A DNA stretch of 64,000 nt from Gimesia sp. Its GTDB lineage: Bacteria; Planctomycetota; Planctomycetia; Planctomycetales; Planctomycetaceae. Position 1 is the first letter of the stretch. Each line of letters opens with the position of its first letter. Shown in pieces: positions 1 through 10,914 of this stretch. The stretch covers positions 501,501 to 565,500 of the forward strand of contig NZ_JAVJSQ010000005.1 of the NCBI RefSeq assembly GCF_040219335.1. Direction: 5' to 3'. Below the pieces are notes generated by a model, which searched no databases, was not told the DNA's origin, and was given only the letters and a program-made list of their open reading frames with translations. Made by a program: the position numbers and the translations under genes.

Positions 1-350
1 ATCTGGAGTTCCGTTTTCCCGGCAGCCCGTGGTGTGAGGACCCCGGCGGCATCGATGGACGCCAGCTGAGGATCTTTGAAATGGAAGTGGACCGCGCGGG
101 TCAGGTCGTGTGTGGTCTCTGCTGCGGTGATGCCTGTGATCAGCAGCTGCTGGCGACTGTCGCGTCCCCGCAGGTGGATGCGTTCCGGCCAGACTTTCAT
201 CCGGACGGTGGCTGCGGGAGTGATTTTGACCGGTTTGAATTCCGTTTCCGCAGACAGCAGCGTCGGTCTGCAGCAACAGATCGTGAGCAGGATCGCACTC
301 AGGCTACTGACGATTCTGGTTCCGGTTGTTTTTGCTTTGAATTTGTTCAT
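1..350 (-). CDS. Exported protein with Ig-like (BIG2-like) N-terminus, 3' part beyond window
   Basis: The first 116 codons of a minus-strand gene are present; it continues past the left edge. The ATG at 350-348 is followed by a basic stretch and a hydrophobic segment (about residues 13-34) ending near LLSAE, which reads as a signal peptide. The remainder (MKVWPERIHLRGRDSRQQLL, then DLTRAVHFHFKDPQLASID, then a glycine turn and TPRAAGKTEL) has the cadence of a bacterial Ig-like group 2 domain. In planctomycetes such a domain often precedes PSCyt2/PSD1 domains. It is the fourth gene of a same-strand run (75 bases after the PPC protein), so a second PSCyt/PSD1 cytochrome-type protein is my best guess; those domains are not visible here. 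Confidence 0.7.
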   Translation of the reverse strand, partial: MNKFKAKTTGTRIVSSLSAILLTICCCRPTLLSAETEFKPVKITPAATVRMKVWPERIHLRGRDSRQQLLITGITAAETTHDLTRAVHFHFKDPQLASIDAAGVLTPRAAGKTELQ

Positions 351-425
351 CGCATCTTAGATTCTAATTCATGGAGTATCACAGGAAAATGCCGATTGGC
401 AGGACTGTGTATACGAGTCGGATGA

Positions 426-2582
426 CTATTTCTGCTTTGGTTTTTTCGGGTTCTGTTCTGGTTCCACTTTGAGCGTGATGACGTTGGTCACAATCGAGAC
501 GGGAACCGGTTTTGCTTTTTTCTGTTTCTGATCAGCGGCAGGTGAGAACTCCACTTTGGTGGTGGCGGACAACCAGAGGAGATACTCTCCCGGCTGCAGT
601 TTATCTGACAGGGTGGCTGTCAGTTTACTCTTGGTTTGAGTGGGGGGGATCGATTTCGTGGGCTTGGATAAGGGGACGTTCTTATTCTTGGCATCGACCA
701 TTGCCGTGTGCCACTTCAATTCGATGGAGGATGAAATCGATGATTCGCCGCTTTCCAGCTTCGCTGCCAGTTCCAGTTCACCACCCACGGTCAGCGGTTG
801 TTGCGGTGGTGCGATCGTCAACACAACAGGGGCTGGCTCAGCGATACCTGCTGCGAGTGTATTGACCTGTGTGAAGGTGCTGGCATCAGTGACTGTCAGA
901 GGCTGGACTTCACGGATGAGCTGCTGATCCTCGGACGTTGCCTGCAGTTTCAGGTTGAGAATATCTGGTGTCAGACTGCGGTCCGTCCGAATCGAAAGCA
1001 CGGCTGCTGACTGGTGTTTGGGGATGATGATATCGTCAGCAGTCAGCCCCTCGGGGAGCTCGACGGCGTGAATGCGGACGGGTTTGTCAAATCCATGCTG
1101 TCGGTCGACGTAGAGTGCGACGTGCGTGTGTCCCCCTGGATGTATCGTGATTCCGTGCTTCCGTTCCAGCTCACCCGGGAAAGCGAAGACACCAAAGTCC
1201 GGCGTTCTGTTTGTGATACGCACCCGGTACTGTCGCTCAAAGCCGCCCAGGCTCACGCCATACAGATCGCGTACCAGCAGATAGAATGTACCCGTCTGGG
1301 GGGCTTTCCAGGTTCCTTCCGGATCCAGAGAGGCTGCCGAGACAGGAGTGGCGTCACCCTTGGCCTGTTTCTGGTCATTGAGTTTCAGTAACAGCTTGCC
1401 TTTGTCATCAAAGAGGGAGAGTTCGAGATCCATGCGTTGTCCCAGCCGTTCCCCGAAAGCGACGAGACTCAACTGTTGACCCTTCTCAGCGGTGAACCGG
1501 TACCAGTCCAGATCGCGCGGTTGGGGAAACTGGCCGGCGATGTCACAGGGAATCTGGATCTCTTGCGCCGTTGTCTGCGAGTGATTCTCCGGATCCTGAT
1601 CGACGACGATCGGCGTGTCGGTCGTCATCAGCCGCATGGATCCTGCTGTATGGGGGAGGTGCAGCCAGAAGCCTTGCGCGAGGGGACTTGTGGCGGTGTA
1701 TGAAACTGACAGTGCTACATCCGTGTCTGTAACAGGATCAACGGTGATGATTTTCTGCTGCAGGAGTTGTGTGGAATTCTTTGCCACGCCGGGCAGGTCG
1801 AGGCCCTGAATGCGGAGCTGGCTTGGTTTGTTGGCGGGGATCAATGCGGGAAATGCGGCCAACAGGCGTGGTCCGGTGTTGACCGAAAGATGGTAGGCAC
1901 TGTTCGCATCGCTGCGGTAAGCGCGTTCGAAGACCTTGATGCGGTAGGTGCCTGACTCGGGCAGTTTCAGATGCAGGGCTGGTTCCAGATCTGCTGCGGA
2001 TGCGAACGCGATCTCTTCTCCACTGGGGGCACTGAGTGTGAACAGCGGTTCGGCTGAGCCTCCCAGCGATCGGGAGCGACAGCGAATCGTCACGGTCTGA
2101 CCGGCTGTGCCGGCGAATGCGTACCAGTCGATGTCTCCGGTGTGATCGAAACGAGCGTCGACTCCCCCGGGTAATTTTAACGTCTCAGCGGAATCCGGGG
2201 GGTCGGCCTGTTCGTCTGCGGTGGTCGTGGGCCAGGCGGTAATCTGCATAACGTGAGGCTGGCTCAGACCCTGGCCGGTCAACACGCGCAGGTCGTAATC
2301 GCCGGGTGGTGTTTCTGCGGGAACGGTGATCTGCAGGCTCTGGTCGTTGATGACTTTGATCGAGACACCGGGGGCGGTCAGTTGTGCGAGGCGGATGTCT
2401 TTGAGCTGCTTACCCTTCAGTTTGACGTCCGTGGTAGCACCGACGGGGCAACTGAGCGGGAAAATGCTCACCAGGTCTGGGGGCGCGGCGTTGACGGTCA
2501 GCGGGACGCACGCCATCCAGAGCAGGACGGTTCCTCTCATCAAGATTCTGCAGGCAGATTGTCGCAGGTTGGTTTCTAACAT
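426..2582 (-). CDS. Exported protein with two pre-peptidase C-terminal (PPC) domains
   Basis: 718 residues. The reading frame stays open upstream to 2945 but that part overlaps the DUF1501 gene antisense-like in composition, so I place the start at the ATG at 2582 (MLETNLRQSACRILMRG), which gives a signal peptide ending near VNAAPP. The body starts with an IPT/TIG-like segment (IFPLSCPVGATTDVKLKG), followed by two PPC-type modules recognised by the motifs DIDWYAFAGTAGQTVTIR (about residue 150) and DLDWYRFTAEKGQQLSL (about 335). PPC domains are beta-sandwiches of secreted proteins that help anchoring or folding. The gene lies 58 bases downstream of the DUF1501 gene, in the same operon-like run. 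No catalytic motif is visible; a structural or accessory role for the neighbouring exported cytochrome is inferred. Confidence 0.8.
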   Translation of the reverse strand: MLETNLRQSACRILMRGTVLLWMACVPLTVNAAPPDLVSIFPLSCPVGATTDVKLKGKQLKDIRLAQLTAPGVSIKVINDQSLQITVPAETPPGDYDLRVLTGQGLSQPHVMQITAWPTTTADEQADPPDSAETLKLPGGVDARFDHTGDIDWYAFAGTAGQTVTIRCRSRSLGGSAEPLFTLSAPSGEEIAFASAADLEPALHLKLPESGTYRIKVFERAYRSDANSAYHLSVNTGPRLLAAFPALIPANKPSQLRIQGLDLPGVAKNSTQLLQQKIITVDPVTDTDVALSVSYTATSPLAQGFWLHLPHTAGSMRLMTTDTPIVVDQDPENHSQTTAQEIQIPCDIAGQFPQPRDLDWYRFTAEKGQQLSLVAFGERLGQRMDLELSLFDDKGKLLLKLNDQKQAKGDATPVSAASLDPEGTWKAPQTGTFYLLVRDLYGVSLGGFERQYRVRITNRTPDFGVFAFPGELERKHGITIHPGGHTHVALYVDRQHGFDKPVRIHAVELPEGLTADDIIIPKHQSAAVLSIRTDRSLTPDILNLKLQATSEDQQLIREVQPLTVTDASTFTQVNTLAAGIAEPAPVVLTIAPPQQPLTVGGELELAAKLESGESSISSSIELKWHTAMVDAKNKNVPLSKPTKSIPPTQTKSKLTATLSDKLQPGEYLLWLSATTKVEFSPAADQKQKKAKPVPVSIVTNVITLKVEPEQNPKKPKQK

Positions 2583-2640
2583 GGTAAACGCGGAGCTATC
2601 TATAAAAATCAGGCAGGAACATGATGTCTTCAGGTTGCAC

Positions 2641-4125
2641 TTAAGCGATGATCTCTTTGATCGGTTCGCCAAAGTCGATTTCGAGGCGTTTGTGGCCGGG
2701 GACTTCCAGGCTGTGGTGATTGAGTCCCAGCTGATGCAGGATGGTGGCGTGCAGGTCGGTGACGTAGTGGCGGTGTTCGACCGCGTGGAAGCCGATTTCG
2801 TCGGTGGCGCCGTGTGTGACACCTTGTTTGATGCCACCACCGGCCATCCAGATGGAGAAGCCGTAGGGATGATGATCGCGTCCGTCTGACCGTTCGGAGC
2901 CGGGGGTGCGACCGAACTCAGTGGCCCAGACGACCAGGGTTTCATCGAGCAGTCCCCGTTGTTTCAGGTCTTTGAGCAGGCCGGCGATTGGTTTGTCGAC
3001 CTGGCCGATCCGCTGGCTGTGGTTCTGCTTGAGTTTGGAATGTGCGTCCCAGCCGCCGTCGTAGATCTGCACAAAACGGACGCCCCGTTCTACCAGTCGG
3101 CGGGCAATCAGCGACTGCTGGCCGACGCGTTTGGTTTCTTGATTATCGAGGCCATACAGGTTCTGTGTGGCGGCGGTTTCCTCGCTGATGTTGACGACTT
3201 CGGGGACGGCCATCTGCATGCGAAAGGCGAGTTCGTAGGATTTGATGCGGGCCCGCATTTCGGCATCGTCAGGATAGGCGGCACCGGCGAGCGTGTTCAG
3301 TTCGCTTAAGAGTTCCAGCTGACCGCGGCGTTCTTCGCGGGAGACTTTGCTGCCCGGAGTGCCGAAGGGGAGTGGATTGCTCGGATTGACGGACATCTTC
3401 ACCCCGGAATGTTCCGGGCCCAGGTAGCTGCCATCATGGGCGCCGGTTCCGCCGCAACAGTCGCCGGGGGGCGTACCCATCACCACGAACTGGGGCAGAT
3501 TATCATTCAGTGATCCCAGCCCGTAGTGCACCCACGAACCGATGGAAGGGAAGAAGCCGTCAAAGATGTGGCGGCCCGTGTGAAACTGGAGCTGGGCCGC
3601 GTGATCGTTGTCGGTGGTCCACATCGAGCGGACGACGGCCAGGTCATCGGCACAACTTCCGACATGCTCCCACCAGTCGCTGATTTCGATGCCGCTCTCG
3701 CCCCGTTTGCGATAGCCGACCTGCAGGGGATAGAGCTGGGCCATCAGCTTGCGGGGCTTGCCGCCGAAGTCGCGCACGTTTTTGCGATAGTAGGGGGAGT
3801 TGGTGACCAGGTCGTTATATTCGGTATCGCCGATCGTCTTGCCCGCATGCTTGTTGAGGGCGGGCTTGGGGTCGAAGCTCTCCATGTGGCTTGTGCCCCC
3901 CAGCATGAAATACCAGATCACCGATTTGGCTTTAGGGGCGAAGTGCGGCTGTCCGTTGATGATGGCCGATTCCGCTGCCTGCAGTGCGTTACCAGACGAA
4001 CTTTCACGTTGCAGCAGGTCCGTCAGGGCGATGCCCGTCAGTCCCAGGCTGGCATTGTTCAGAAACGAACGGCGCGAGACGCGGCCGCAGGAGTTGAACC
4101 AGTTGGAGGGGGTTTGGTCAGACAT
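2641..4125 (-). CDS. DUF1501 family protein with Tat signal
   Basis: 494 residues. The N-terminus has a twin-arginine motif ([20 protein letters not shown], residues about 17-36), so export in folded form by the Tat system is expected. The body is a typical DUF1501 protein, a family distantly related to the sulfatase/alkaline phosphatase fold: the early segment with [14 protein letters not shown], the [17 protein letters not shown] segment, the [17 protein letters not shown] segment and the [17 protein letters not shown] segment are all present. The reaction is not established for the family. It sits 44 bases downstream of a PSCyt/PSD1 gene; this pair is a hallmark of planctomycete genomes and suggests an exported redox complex. 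Confidence 0.93.
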   Translation of the reverse strand: MSDQTPSNWFNSCGRVSRRSFLNNASLGLTGIALTDLLQRESSSGNALQAAESAIINGQPHFAPKAKSVIWYFMLGGTSHMESFDPKPALNKHAGKTIGDTEYNDLVTNSPYYRKNVRDFGGKPRKLMAQLYPLQVGYRKRGESGIEISDWWEHVGSCADDLAVVRSMWTTDNDHAAQLQFHTGRHIFDGFFPSIGSWVHYGLGSLNDNLPQFVVMGTPPGDCCGGTGAHDGSYLGPEHSGVKMSVNPSNPLPFGTPGSKVSREERRGQLELLSELNTLAGAAYPDDAEMRARIKSYELAFRMQMAVPEVVNISEETAATQNLYGLDNQETKRVGQQSLIARRLVERGVRFVQIYDGGWDAHSKLKQNHSQRIGQVDKPIAGLLKDLKQRGLLDETLVVWATEFGRTPGSERSDGRDHHPYGFSIWMAGGGIKQGVTHGATDEIGFHAVEHRHYVTDLHATILHQLGLNHHSLEVPGHKRLEIDFGEPIKEIIA

Positions 4126-4169
4126 GGCTGAGTTCCTGAATGTGATTCGTTTCGCTGTGAGTTTCGGGA

Positions 4170-7100
4170 TTAACGGACGGTGACAAAATCGTTATGGCTA
4201 TAGAGGACGTGGACCAGGTTCTCGCGGGCCCGTTGTCGGGCATCGGCGGCGGGTGGACGTTTCGATGTCCCTCCGCCGGGAAACTGCTGCTGCCCCTGTT
4301 GCTGGAGCAGGCTGGTATGTCGTTCTAAAAACTTCGTGCAGGCAGTGATCTCCGCGGCCGTCGCGGGACGGGAGAGAATCTGTTTGAAGGCCGCCTGGAT
4401 AAACGCGGCATCGGTTTTCGTTGTTTTCTCGAGTTGTTCTGCCAGCAGGCGGGCCTGATCGAGTGACAGGGAGCTGTTGGTCAAAGCGAGTGCCTGCTGT
4501 GGCACGACGCTGACGAGCCGTTCGTAGCAGGCGTTCGGACTGGCCAGATCGAACAGCTCCAGGAATTCCATTTTTTCGTTGGGAGTGTTGCGGAAGTAGA
4601 GACTGCGGCGGTGAATGGTCTCTCCCTGCTTTTCATCGAGTTCTGGTCCGCCCCGGGTTTCATCGAGTGTCCCCGCGGTGGCGAGCAGGCAGTCGCGCAC
4701 CATTTCCGCTTCCATGCGGCGGGAGTTCATCCGCCAGAGATAACGGTTGTTGGGGTCAGTGGCCCGGTTTGATTCAGATTCACCGGGAGCCGAACTCATA
4801 CGGTAGGCACTGGAGAGTACTATCTGGCGATGCAGGGGTTTCATCTGCCAGCCCTGTTCCATAAATGTGACCGCGAGCCAGTCGAGCAGTTCCGGATGCG
4901 TAGGCAGCCGTCCGTTCAAGCCGAAGTTGGCGACGGAGGGAACCAGGGCCTGGTTGAAATGACGCAGCCAGATGTGATTCACGGCCACCCGTGCGGTGCG
5001 CGGGTTCTGTTCATCGGCAATCCAGCGGGCCAGGGCCAGGCGGCGGCCGGTACTGGTGCGGGGGAATATTTCTCCCAGGGGCGTGTATTTTGTGTCATCT
5101 TTTTTCACATCTGCCTGAGCAGCTTGCAGTTTCTTCTCTGCGGTGGCGACTTTCTGTTCGGCCGCGGTCCGTTTTTTGTCGGGCTGGTCTCCTCTGGATG
5201 CGGGCAGAGTTGCCAGATCCCGCTGCGCCTGTTTGACAGTGAGAGAGGCCTGAACGGCTGCGGCTTCCCGTTCAAGGCGGCTGGCCGTTTTGGCGAGCGA
5301 TTCATAATCAGCGGCCTCTTTGACCTTGGCCTGTTCGGCGGCGATCCGTGCTCGGAGCGATTTCAGCTCGGCCTGTTGCAGTTGCACGTTCAATTCGGCG
5401 CTCACGCGTGCTGCCTGAGCGAGGGAGAGATCCTGCTGCAGATTGGCTTTCGAGGGGGCCGCGAAGGGGGAACGCCGGTCTTCTTTCACGGACTGGGCGA
5501 GTTGAAAACCGGGGGCCAGCGGTTCGATGCGCAGTTCATAAAATTCTGAGTGGGCCGAGTGATTCCAGAGGGCGAACTTACCCGCCTGACGAGGGACGGG
5601 CATCGTGTAAGCCAGTTTCAGTTTGCCATCGAGCCAGACGTTGAGCTGCTGGCCTTCCACGACGAAATCGAGGACGACCTCTTTATTGAGTTCAATTTCA
5701 CAGGGGAAGATGCCGGCCCGGGGATACGACTCGCGGCCTGCTGTGCGGTGGAAGGCCTGCACGGTCGGTTTGTTGTTACTGATCGCGGTGTAGATGGCCT
5801 GGGCATCACGGAGGTCGACGGCATCAAAGAAGAGACCGACCGAATGGATCTGGCCTGGTTCCAGGGTTTTGTAACGCAGCCGCCCCTGGAAATTCAGCGG
5901 CAGATCGATCTGGGAAACCATGGTCCGAAAGGCGCCGGTATTGGTCTGTCGCAGACAGCCGTCGATGTACTCCCATTTTCCCGAAACGGTCTGCCAGAGT
6001 TCGGGGTTCGGCTGCTGGAAGCGTTCGTTGATGATCGCGGGACGCGCGTCGGTCTCTGGTGAAATTCCCTGTTGCAGGTCTGCCAGCTGTTGATTGATCT
6101 GCTGGATGGTGGTGTCAGACTTGTGCAGCGTCTCTTTTGCAGAATTGATTTCCTGCTCGGCCTGCTGCACTTTTTCTTCGAGGATTTCGGGACGCAACGC
6201 CGGGTAGTAGCTGGACAGGGGGAGTTCGACCGGCTTGATGGTTACCGGTTCCTTAGTGAGGTTCACCGGGACCGCGGGGGTGAGGGGATGCTCTTTGTCA
6301 GGCTGGCGATCGTCGCCGCGCTGGAAGAGATAGGTGGGCTGTTCCAGTTCCTTGTCGAACACGCGTGCAAGACCGTCTTTGAGGACCATGCCCAGTGTGG
6401 CATCTTTTTCTTTGTCGACCGTGCCTGAGAGGGCATCGGTACGGACATTGTGCGGCTCGAAGAATGCGCGGAAGCGGTAGTATTCGACCTGATCCAGAGG
6501 ATCGTATTTGTGATCGTGGCAGCGGGCGCATTTCATCGTCAGTCCCAGGAAGGCGACGGACGTGTGCTCGACGGTATCAAACATCCAGACATTGCGATCG
6601 AACTTGTACCAGTTGCGACCCAGGAAGCCGGTGGCCCGGACGACATCGGGATTGTCCGGTTCGAGTTCATCGCCGGCCAGCATCTCGACGATCATCCGGT
6701 CGTAGGGCTTGTCAGCGTTGACCGATTCGACGATCCAGTCCCGCCAGCGCCAGATGTGCCGCTGGCTGTAACGGATCTCGTTGATTCCGCGGGAGCCGTA
6801 CCAGTCGCTGTATCGCCAGACGTCCATCCAGTGCCGTCCCCAGCGTTCCCCGTAGCGGGGGCTGGCGAGCAGCTTGTCGACTGTTTTGACATAAGCTTCT
6901 TCAGAAGGATCAGCGAGGAAGGCTTCCAGTTCTGCCGTGGTGGGGGGGAGACCAGTGAGGTCGAGGTACAAGCGTCGAATCAGGACCGCCGGTTCTGCGG
7001 GAGGGCGGGGGACCAGATTGTGTTGTTCGTGCTCCGCGGCGAGGAAGGCGTCAATTTCGTTACGCACCCAGGCTTTGTTTTTGACTTCGGGGACCTTTGG

Positions 7101-7532
7101 TTTGACCGGCGTCTGGTAAGACCAGAACTGCCGCGGATCCTGTTCGGGAACTTCATTTTCCGGAGCGGGGGCACCAGCGTTGATCCACTGGCGAAACAGG
7201 GCCAGTTCATCCGGGGTGAGCGGTTTGCCCGCTCCTTCCGGGGGCATCTTGAAGCCGGCGTCACCGGTCAGTACGCCCAGCAGCAGACTGTCGTCCGCCT
7301 TGCCTGGTTCGAAGCCGGGACCGGAGTCGCCCCCTTTACGGATGAACTCAGCGGTGTCAACGCGAAAGCTGGAATTCTGTTTTAAGGCGCCATGGCAAGA
7401 CTGACATTTCGTGCGGAGCAGCGGCTTGATCTGCTTGAGATAATCGACCGAATCCGCTGCAGAGAGGGGAGCGGTTCCGCAGAGGCTCAGTGCCAGCAGT
7501 ACAATGCAATCCGTGAGTCGGTTGGCAGTCAT
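4170..7532 (-). CDS. PSCyt1-PSCyt2-PSD1 (DUF1549/DUF1553) planctomycetal cytochrome c
   Basis: 1120 residues, longer than the usual 800-900. Signal peptide at residues 1-25, then PSCyt1 with heme motif CQSCH (43-47), then PSCyt2/DUF1549 (from [20 protein letters not shown] through [10 protein letters not shown] and [18 protein letters not shown]) with a second heme motif CARCH, and PSD1/DUF1553 at the C-terminus ([37 protein letters not shown]). The middle holds an inserted LamG/DUF1080-like beta-sandwich (about 500-650, [35 protein letters not shown]) flanked by long coiled coils. Exported c-type cytochrome; the electron donor and acceptor are unknown. First gene of a likely operon with the DUF1501 and PPC genes downstream. 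Confidence 0.92.
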   Translation of the reverse strand: MTANRLTDCIVLLALSLCGTAPLSAADSVDYLKQIKPLLRTKCQSCHGALKQNSSFRVDTAEFIRKGGDSGPGFEPGKADDSLLLGVLTGDAGFKMPPEGAGKPLTPDELALFRQWINAGAPAPENEVPEQDPRQFWSYQTPVKPKVPEVKNKAWVRNEIDAFLAAEHEQHNLVPRPPAEPAVLIRRLYLDLTGLPPTTAELEAFLADPSEEAYVKTVDKLLASPRYGERWGRHWMDVWRYSDWYGSRGINEIRYSQRHIWRWRDWIVESVNADKPYDRMIVEMLAGDELEPDNPDVVRATGFLGRNWYKFDRNVWMFDTVEHTSVAFLGLTMKCARCHDHKYDPLDQVEYYRFRAFFEPHNVRTDALSGTVDKEKDATLGMVLKDGLARVFDKELEQPTYLFQRGDDRQPDKEHPLTPAVPVNLTKEPVTIKPVELPLSSYYPALRPEILEEKVQQAEQEINSAKETLHKSDTTIQQINQQLADLQQGISPETDARPAIINERFQQPNPELWQTVSGKWEYIDGCLRQTNTGAFRTMVSQIDLPLNFQGRLRYKTLEPGQIHSVGLFFDAVDLRDAQAIYTAISNNKPTVQAFHRTAGRESYPRAGIFPCEIELNKEVVLDFVVEGQQLNVWLDGKLKLAYTMPVPRQAGKFALWNHSAHSEFYELRIEPLAPGFQLAQSVKEDRRSPFAAPSKANLQQDLSLAQAARVSAELNVQLQQAELKSLRARIAAEQAKVKEAADYESLAKTASRLEREAAAVQASLTVKQAQRDLATLPASRGDQPDKKRTAAEQKVATAEKKLQAAQADVKKDDTKYTPLGEIFPRTSTGRRLALARWIADEQNPRTARVAVNHIWLRHFNQALVPSVANFGLNGRLPTHPELLDWLAVTFMEQGWQMKPLHRQIVLSSAYRMSSAPGESESNRATDPNNRYLWRMNSRRMEAEMVRDCLLATAGTLDETRGGPELDEKQGETIHRRSLYFRNTPNEKMEFLELFDLASPNACYERLVSVVPQQALALTNSSLSLDQARLLAEQLEKTTKTDAAFIQAAFKQILSRPATAAEITACTKFLERHTSLLQQQGQQQFPGGGTSKRPPAADARQRARENLVHVLYSHNDFVTVR

Positions 7533-7599
7533 GTGGCGGGCTCCGTATGTGTCGGTGAAAATCGCAGGAGAAACTGATTTTCACGTAAGGCAGGCACAA

Positions 7600-7620
7600 T
7601 ATATTAAGATTCTTAATATA
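7600..7620. promoter_or_regulatory. Perfect AT-rich 21-base palindrome upstream of PSCyt/PSD1 operon
   Basis: TATATTAAGA, one base, TCTTAATATA: a 10-base perfect inverted repeat centred at 7610, 68 bases upstream of the start codon of the minus-strand cytochrome gene and downstream of the preceding gene's stop. It is followed at 7624-7641 by a second dyad (GAATCAT, GGTG, ATGATTC). The AT-rich perfect symmetry fits a protein-binding operator better than a terminator (no GC stem). Function is inferred. Confidence 0.5.
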
Positions 7621-7679
7621 ACAGAATCATGGTGATGATTCAATATATTTAAATCTGTCGATGCGTGTGCGCGGAGATT

Positions 7680-10600
7680 TCAGAGTTTTTTCGGAGGCGG
7701 TCCCTGCAGGTAGGCGAACAGATCCTGGAGTTCCTGCTCGCTGAGTTGTTTGAGGATTTTTTCCGGCATCAGTGAGACGGGGGAATCGTGGATCTCTTCG
7801 ATGTCATCCCGGCGGATGGTGGTCAGTTCGTTTTTGTTGTTGGCGATGCGGATCTGTGCGGGTTCATCTGATTTAATGATGCCGGTGATGACGCGTCCGT
7901 CGCGGGTGATGACGATTGAGGCCACATACTCTTTGCGGACAAATCGATTGGGGTCGATTATGCTCTCCAGCAGATAATTCAAATCACCCCGGTTGGCGGT
8001 CGTAAGGTCGGGCCCCAGCTTGTTGCCGGTGCCATGCAGTTGATGACAGGTGCCGCACTGTTTCTGGAACAGCTGGCTGCCGCGCTGGGCGTTACCCGGA
8101 TGCTTCAACAGAAAACGGACGCGGCGGATCTCGGTGATCTTGTGCTGCGAATCGCTTTGGTTGATCTGTCCCCAGTGCTTCGCGGTGAGTTCGCTGATGG
8201 TTTTGTTTCCCAGACTGTTGAGTGTTGTCAGTTCCTGCAGATCGAGATCGCCTGCCGGCAGCTTTCCCTCATCGACCTGTCTAAGAAACGCGAGTGCCCA
8301 GGGCTGACGGGTGAAGAGGACGCGACGGGCCTGGGTTCGTGAGGAGGCATCGTAGTCGGGATATGATTTGAGCAGCGCCTGGCTGATGCGGTCATCGGCA
8401 TAGCGGGACAGAACGAGCATGGCTTGTTGCCTGAGTGTTGCGGATTGAACGGGCTGAAGCAGTGGGAGCAGGGGGGCGATGACTGTTTCGTTCCCAAACT
8501 GTTGCAGGAATTTGAGCATTGTGGTGCGTTGGGCAAGTGGTTGTTTTTCATCAATGACAATTTCGAGTGCCTGCTGCAGGACGGCGGGATTGCCGAGCCG
8601 GGCGTTGAGTCGCATGAGCACGAGGTCTTCGGGATGGGCCTGCCATTGCGTGGCGAGTTGCTCCGCGAGTTCGCCTGGTACCTGGTCTGGTTTGAGTTGT
8701 CCCTGTCCTGAGAGTGCCAGTCCGGCGTCGAGGGCCTGCAGCAGTTCAGCCTGTTGTGACTCCGGAGCAGTCGCCAGCAACCGTTGACAGACCTGGAGAG
8801 TGCGCGGTGTGGCAGCGGCAGCGTAGCGTTTCATCATGCGTGGTTGAATGACCTGACTGACAAAGGGCTGCTGCCAGGCTGCGGATGTCACAAAACGTTG
8901 TTCGATTTCATCGATGGCGGTGAGGGCCTGTTTTTCAATGGCCCACCAGAGCAGTAACGGAATGTAGGGATCGGCCTGATCGAGGTTCCGGTTCAGAATG
9001 TGCGTTGCGATGGCCAGCGCGGGATCAGCGGGGAACCGGGCGGCGGTGGAAGCGAGCTGGCTGCGGACCTGGGGACTGGCGTCGGTTTGGGCGCGCTGAA
9101 TCAAGCGTTGGGCCATGTCGGGAGAGACAGTGCGTCGATCGCCCAGCAGCCGAATGGTCCAGCTGCGGACTGAGGGGTTCTTATGCTGAAGCATTTGGAC
9201 CGCGGTTGTTTCATCGAGTGCGTCGAGAGACGCGAGCGTCCAGAGCAGTTGCAGTGCCTGGTGGTCGCTGCGTTTTTCTGTCAGCAGTCTTTTGAGCGTG
9301 TCTGGAACCTGGGGATCTTTGCGGGTCATCAGTTCACGGCGGGCGGCGCGGACGTACCATTCATTGGGCTGTTGTAAAAGTTCGATCAGGCGCTCGTTGC
9401 TTAAATCATGGACCTGGAGTGTCGGTTCGAGTTTACTGCCATGGGGTTTGAGGCGGTAGATGCGTCCGTTACTGCGATCCCAGTCAGCGTCGGGATTGGG
9501 ATGGGCAGTGCGTTTGTCGTGCCAGTCTGTGAAGTAGACTGCTCCCGCGGGGCCGACGGTCATATCGGTGGGCGCGAACCAGCTGTCGTTGGCCTGGACC
9601 AGCGTGTCTCCGTGCTCAGTACGAAACGTGGTGCCGTCGGGGATCAGACTGTGATACTGGATTTCATGGCCCAGCAGATTGCCGCTGATGTACTTGCCGT
9701 GCAGTGCTTCGGGAAACAGGAGCCCCTGATAGATGGTGCCTCCCACGGTAACGTGTCCGCCCTTGAAATTCTTATGAGGGGCATGATCGAAATAACCGAA
9801 CGTATACGGATTCCGTAACGGGCCGTGCTTGGAGAACTGTTTCCAGTAGTAGCCTTCCTGGACGATGTGCAGCAGGACGAAGCCGCCCAGGTTGGTACTG
9901 GCCAGTAGATTGCCCTGACGATCGAAGTCGAGCCCCCACATGTTGCCGCCCCCTTCGGCGAAGAGCTCGAATACTTTCGTGCGGGGGTGATAGCGCCAGA
10001 TCGCCTGCACGAATTTGACGCCGCGAATCCGGGCGGTGACGGTGCTCCCCTGGCAGCCGTAGAGCCAGCCGTCCGGTCCCCAGGTCAGTGAATTCGCGAC
10101 GGCGCTCGCGTCATCCATACCGAAGCCTTTGAGCAGCACTTCGGGATTTCCATCAGGCTTGTCATCGCGGTTGCGGTCCGGGTAGAAGAGCAGGTAGGGC
10201 GCCTGCAATACGTAGACGCCGCCATTCCCGAGAGCAAACCCGGAGGCGAGATTCAGACCGTCTACAAAGTCGTGTGCCTGGTCGAAGCGTCCGTCGTGAT
10301 CGGTGTCTTCCAGGATCGTCAGTCGGTCGGCGCCCCGAGGGCCATGTGGCGGAGGCTCGGGAACCCGGTCGTATTGAGAGCGGGTGTGTTGATCGACCTT
10401 GACCCGTTTCAGACCTGCGGGGTTGGGGTACTGCAGATACTGAATGACCCAGAGACGGCCCCGGTCATCAAAGTCAATGGAGACCGGCTGTCTTACCAGT
10501 GGTTCAGAGGCGACCAGTTCCACTTCATATCCTGCGGCGACCGTCATCTGTTTTACTGCTTCTGAGGGTGCGAAGCCCTGGGCGAAGAGACCGACGGTGC

Positions 10601-10682
10601 TCAAACTGGCCAGTAATAGAGCGAAGATGTGGTAACAAAGCCGGGAAACGCAACGGGATCTCTCCGGAAGCAGCTGATGCAT
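7680..10682 (-). CDS. PVC-type heme-binding protein: beta-propeller, HEAT repeats, cytochrome c
   Basis: 1000 residues. Signal peptide at about residues 1-36 (FALLLASLSTVGLFAQG). Residues about 40-420 form a six-bladed propeller of the membrane-bound dehydrogenase/sorbosone dehydrogenase-like type (AAGYEVELVASEPLVRQP, DFDDRGRLWVIQYLQYP, LTWGPDGWLYGCQG, GPAGAVYFTDWHDKR). Residues about 450-800 are helical HEAT-like repeats. The C-terminus is a cytochrome c domain with CGTCH near residue 875 and a downstream LGPDLT segment. This architecture is known as the PVC-type heme-binding CxxCH protein, presumably a periplasmic sugar or polyol oxidoreductase; substrate unknown. It is upstream of, and on the same strand as, the PSCyt/PSD1 operon, but a 147-base gap with palindromes suggests a separate transcript. 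Confidence 0.93.
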   Translation of the reverse strand: MHQLLPERSRCVSRLCYHIFALLLASLSTVGLFAQGFAPSEAVKQMTVAAGYEVELVASEPLVRQPVSIDFDDRGRLWVIQYLQYPNPAGLKRVKVDQHTRSQYDRVPEPPPHGPRGADRLTILEDTDHDGRFDQAHDFVDGLNLASGFALGNGGVYVLQAPYLLFYPDRNRDDKPDGNPEVLLKGFGMDDASAVANSLTWGPDGWLYGCQGSTVTARIRGVKFVQAIWRYHPRTKVFELFAEGGGNMWGLDFDRQGNLLASTNLGGFVLLHIVQEGYYWKQFSKHGPLRNPYTFGYFDHAPHKNFKGGHVTVGGTIYQGLLFPEALHGKYISGNLLGHEIQYHSLIPDGTTFRTEHGDTLVQANDSWFAPTDMTVGPAGAVYFTDWHDKRTAHPNPDADWDRSNGRIYRLKPHGSKLEPTLQVHDLSNERLIELLQQPNEWYVRAARRELMTRKDPQVPDTLKRLLTEKRSDHQALQLLWTLASLDALDETTAVQMLQHKNPSVRSWTIRLLGDRRTVSPDMAQRLIQRAQTDASPQVRSQLASTAARFPADPALAIATHILNRNLDQADPYIPLLLWWAIEKQALTAIDEIEQRFVTSAAWQQPFVSQVIQPRMMKRYAAAATPRTLQVCQRLLATAPESQQAELLQALDAGLALSGQGQLKPDQVPGELAEQLATQWQAHPEDLVLMRLNARLGNPAVLQQALEIVIDEKQPLAQRTTMLKFLQQFGNETVIAPLLPLLQPVQSATLRQQAMLVLSRYADDRISQALLKSYPDYDASSRTQARRVLFTRQPWALAFLRQVDEGKLPAGDLDLQELTTLNSLGNKTISELTAKHWGQINQSDSQHKITEIRRVRFLLKHPGNAQRGSQLFQKQCGTCHQLHGTGNKLGPDLTTANRGDLNYLLESIIDPNRFVRKEYVASIVITRDGRVITGIIKSDEPAQIRIANNKNELTTIRRDDIEEIHDSPVSLMPEKILKQLSEQELQDLFAYLQGPPPKKL

Positions 10683-10914
10683 CTCTGAGTCTCCAGAAAT
10701 GTTAAGGACTGGTCACAAGATCGCTTTGTGGTGTTACTTATCCTGCACAATGCCGCAGGGCATTACAAGAGCGGAGCTCAAACGAAGAACAGAAGATCAT
10801 GGATGCGCCTGCAGAGGAGACTGTTTTTTGCATGGAAATTCTGATTTCGGGGGTCGGCAATTCGCGGGCTGGGACTAAAGTAGAATATCAACAACTGTTC
10901 CGGGGAGAAAAACC

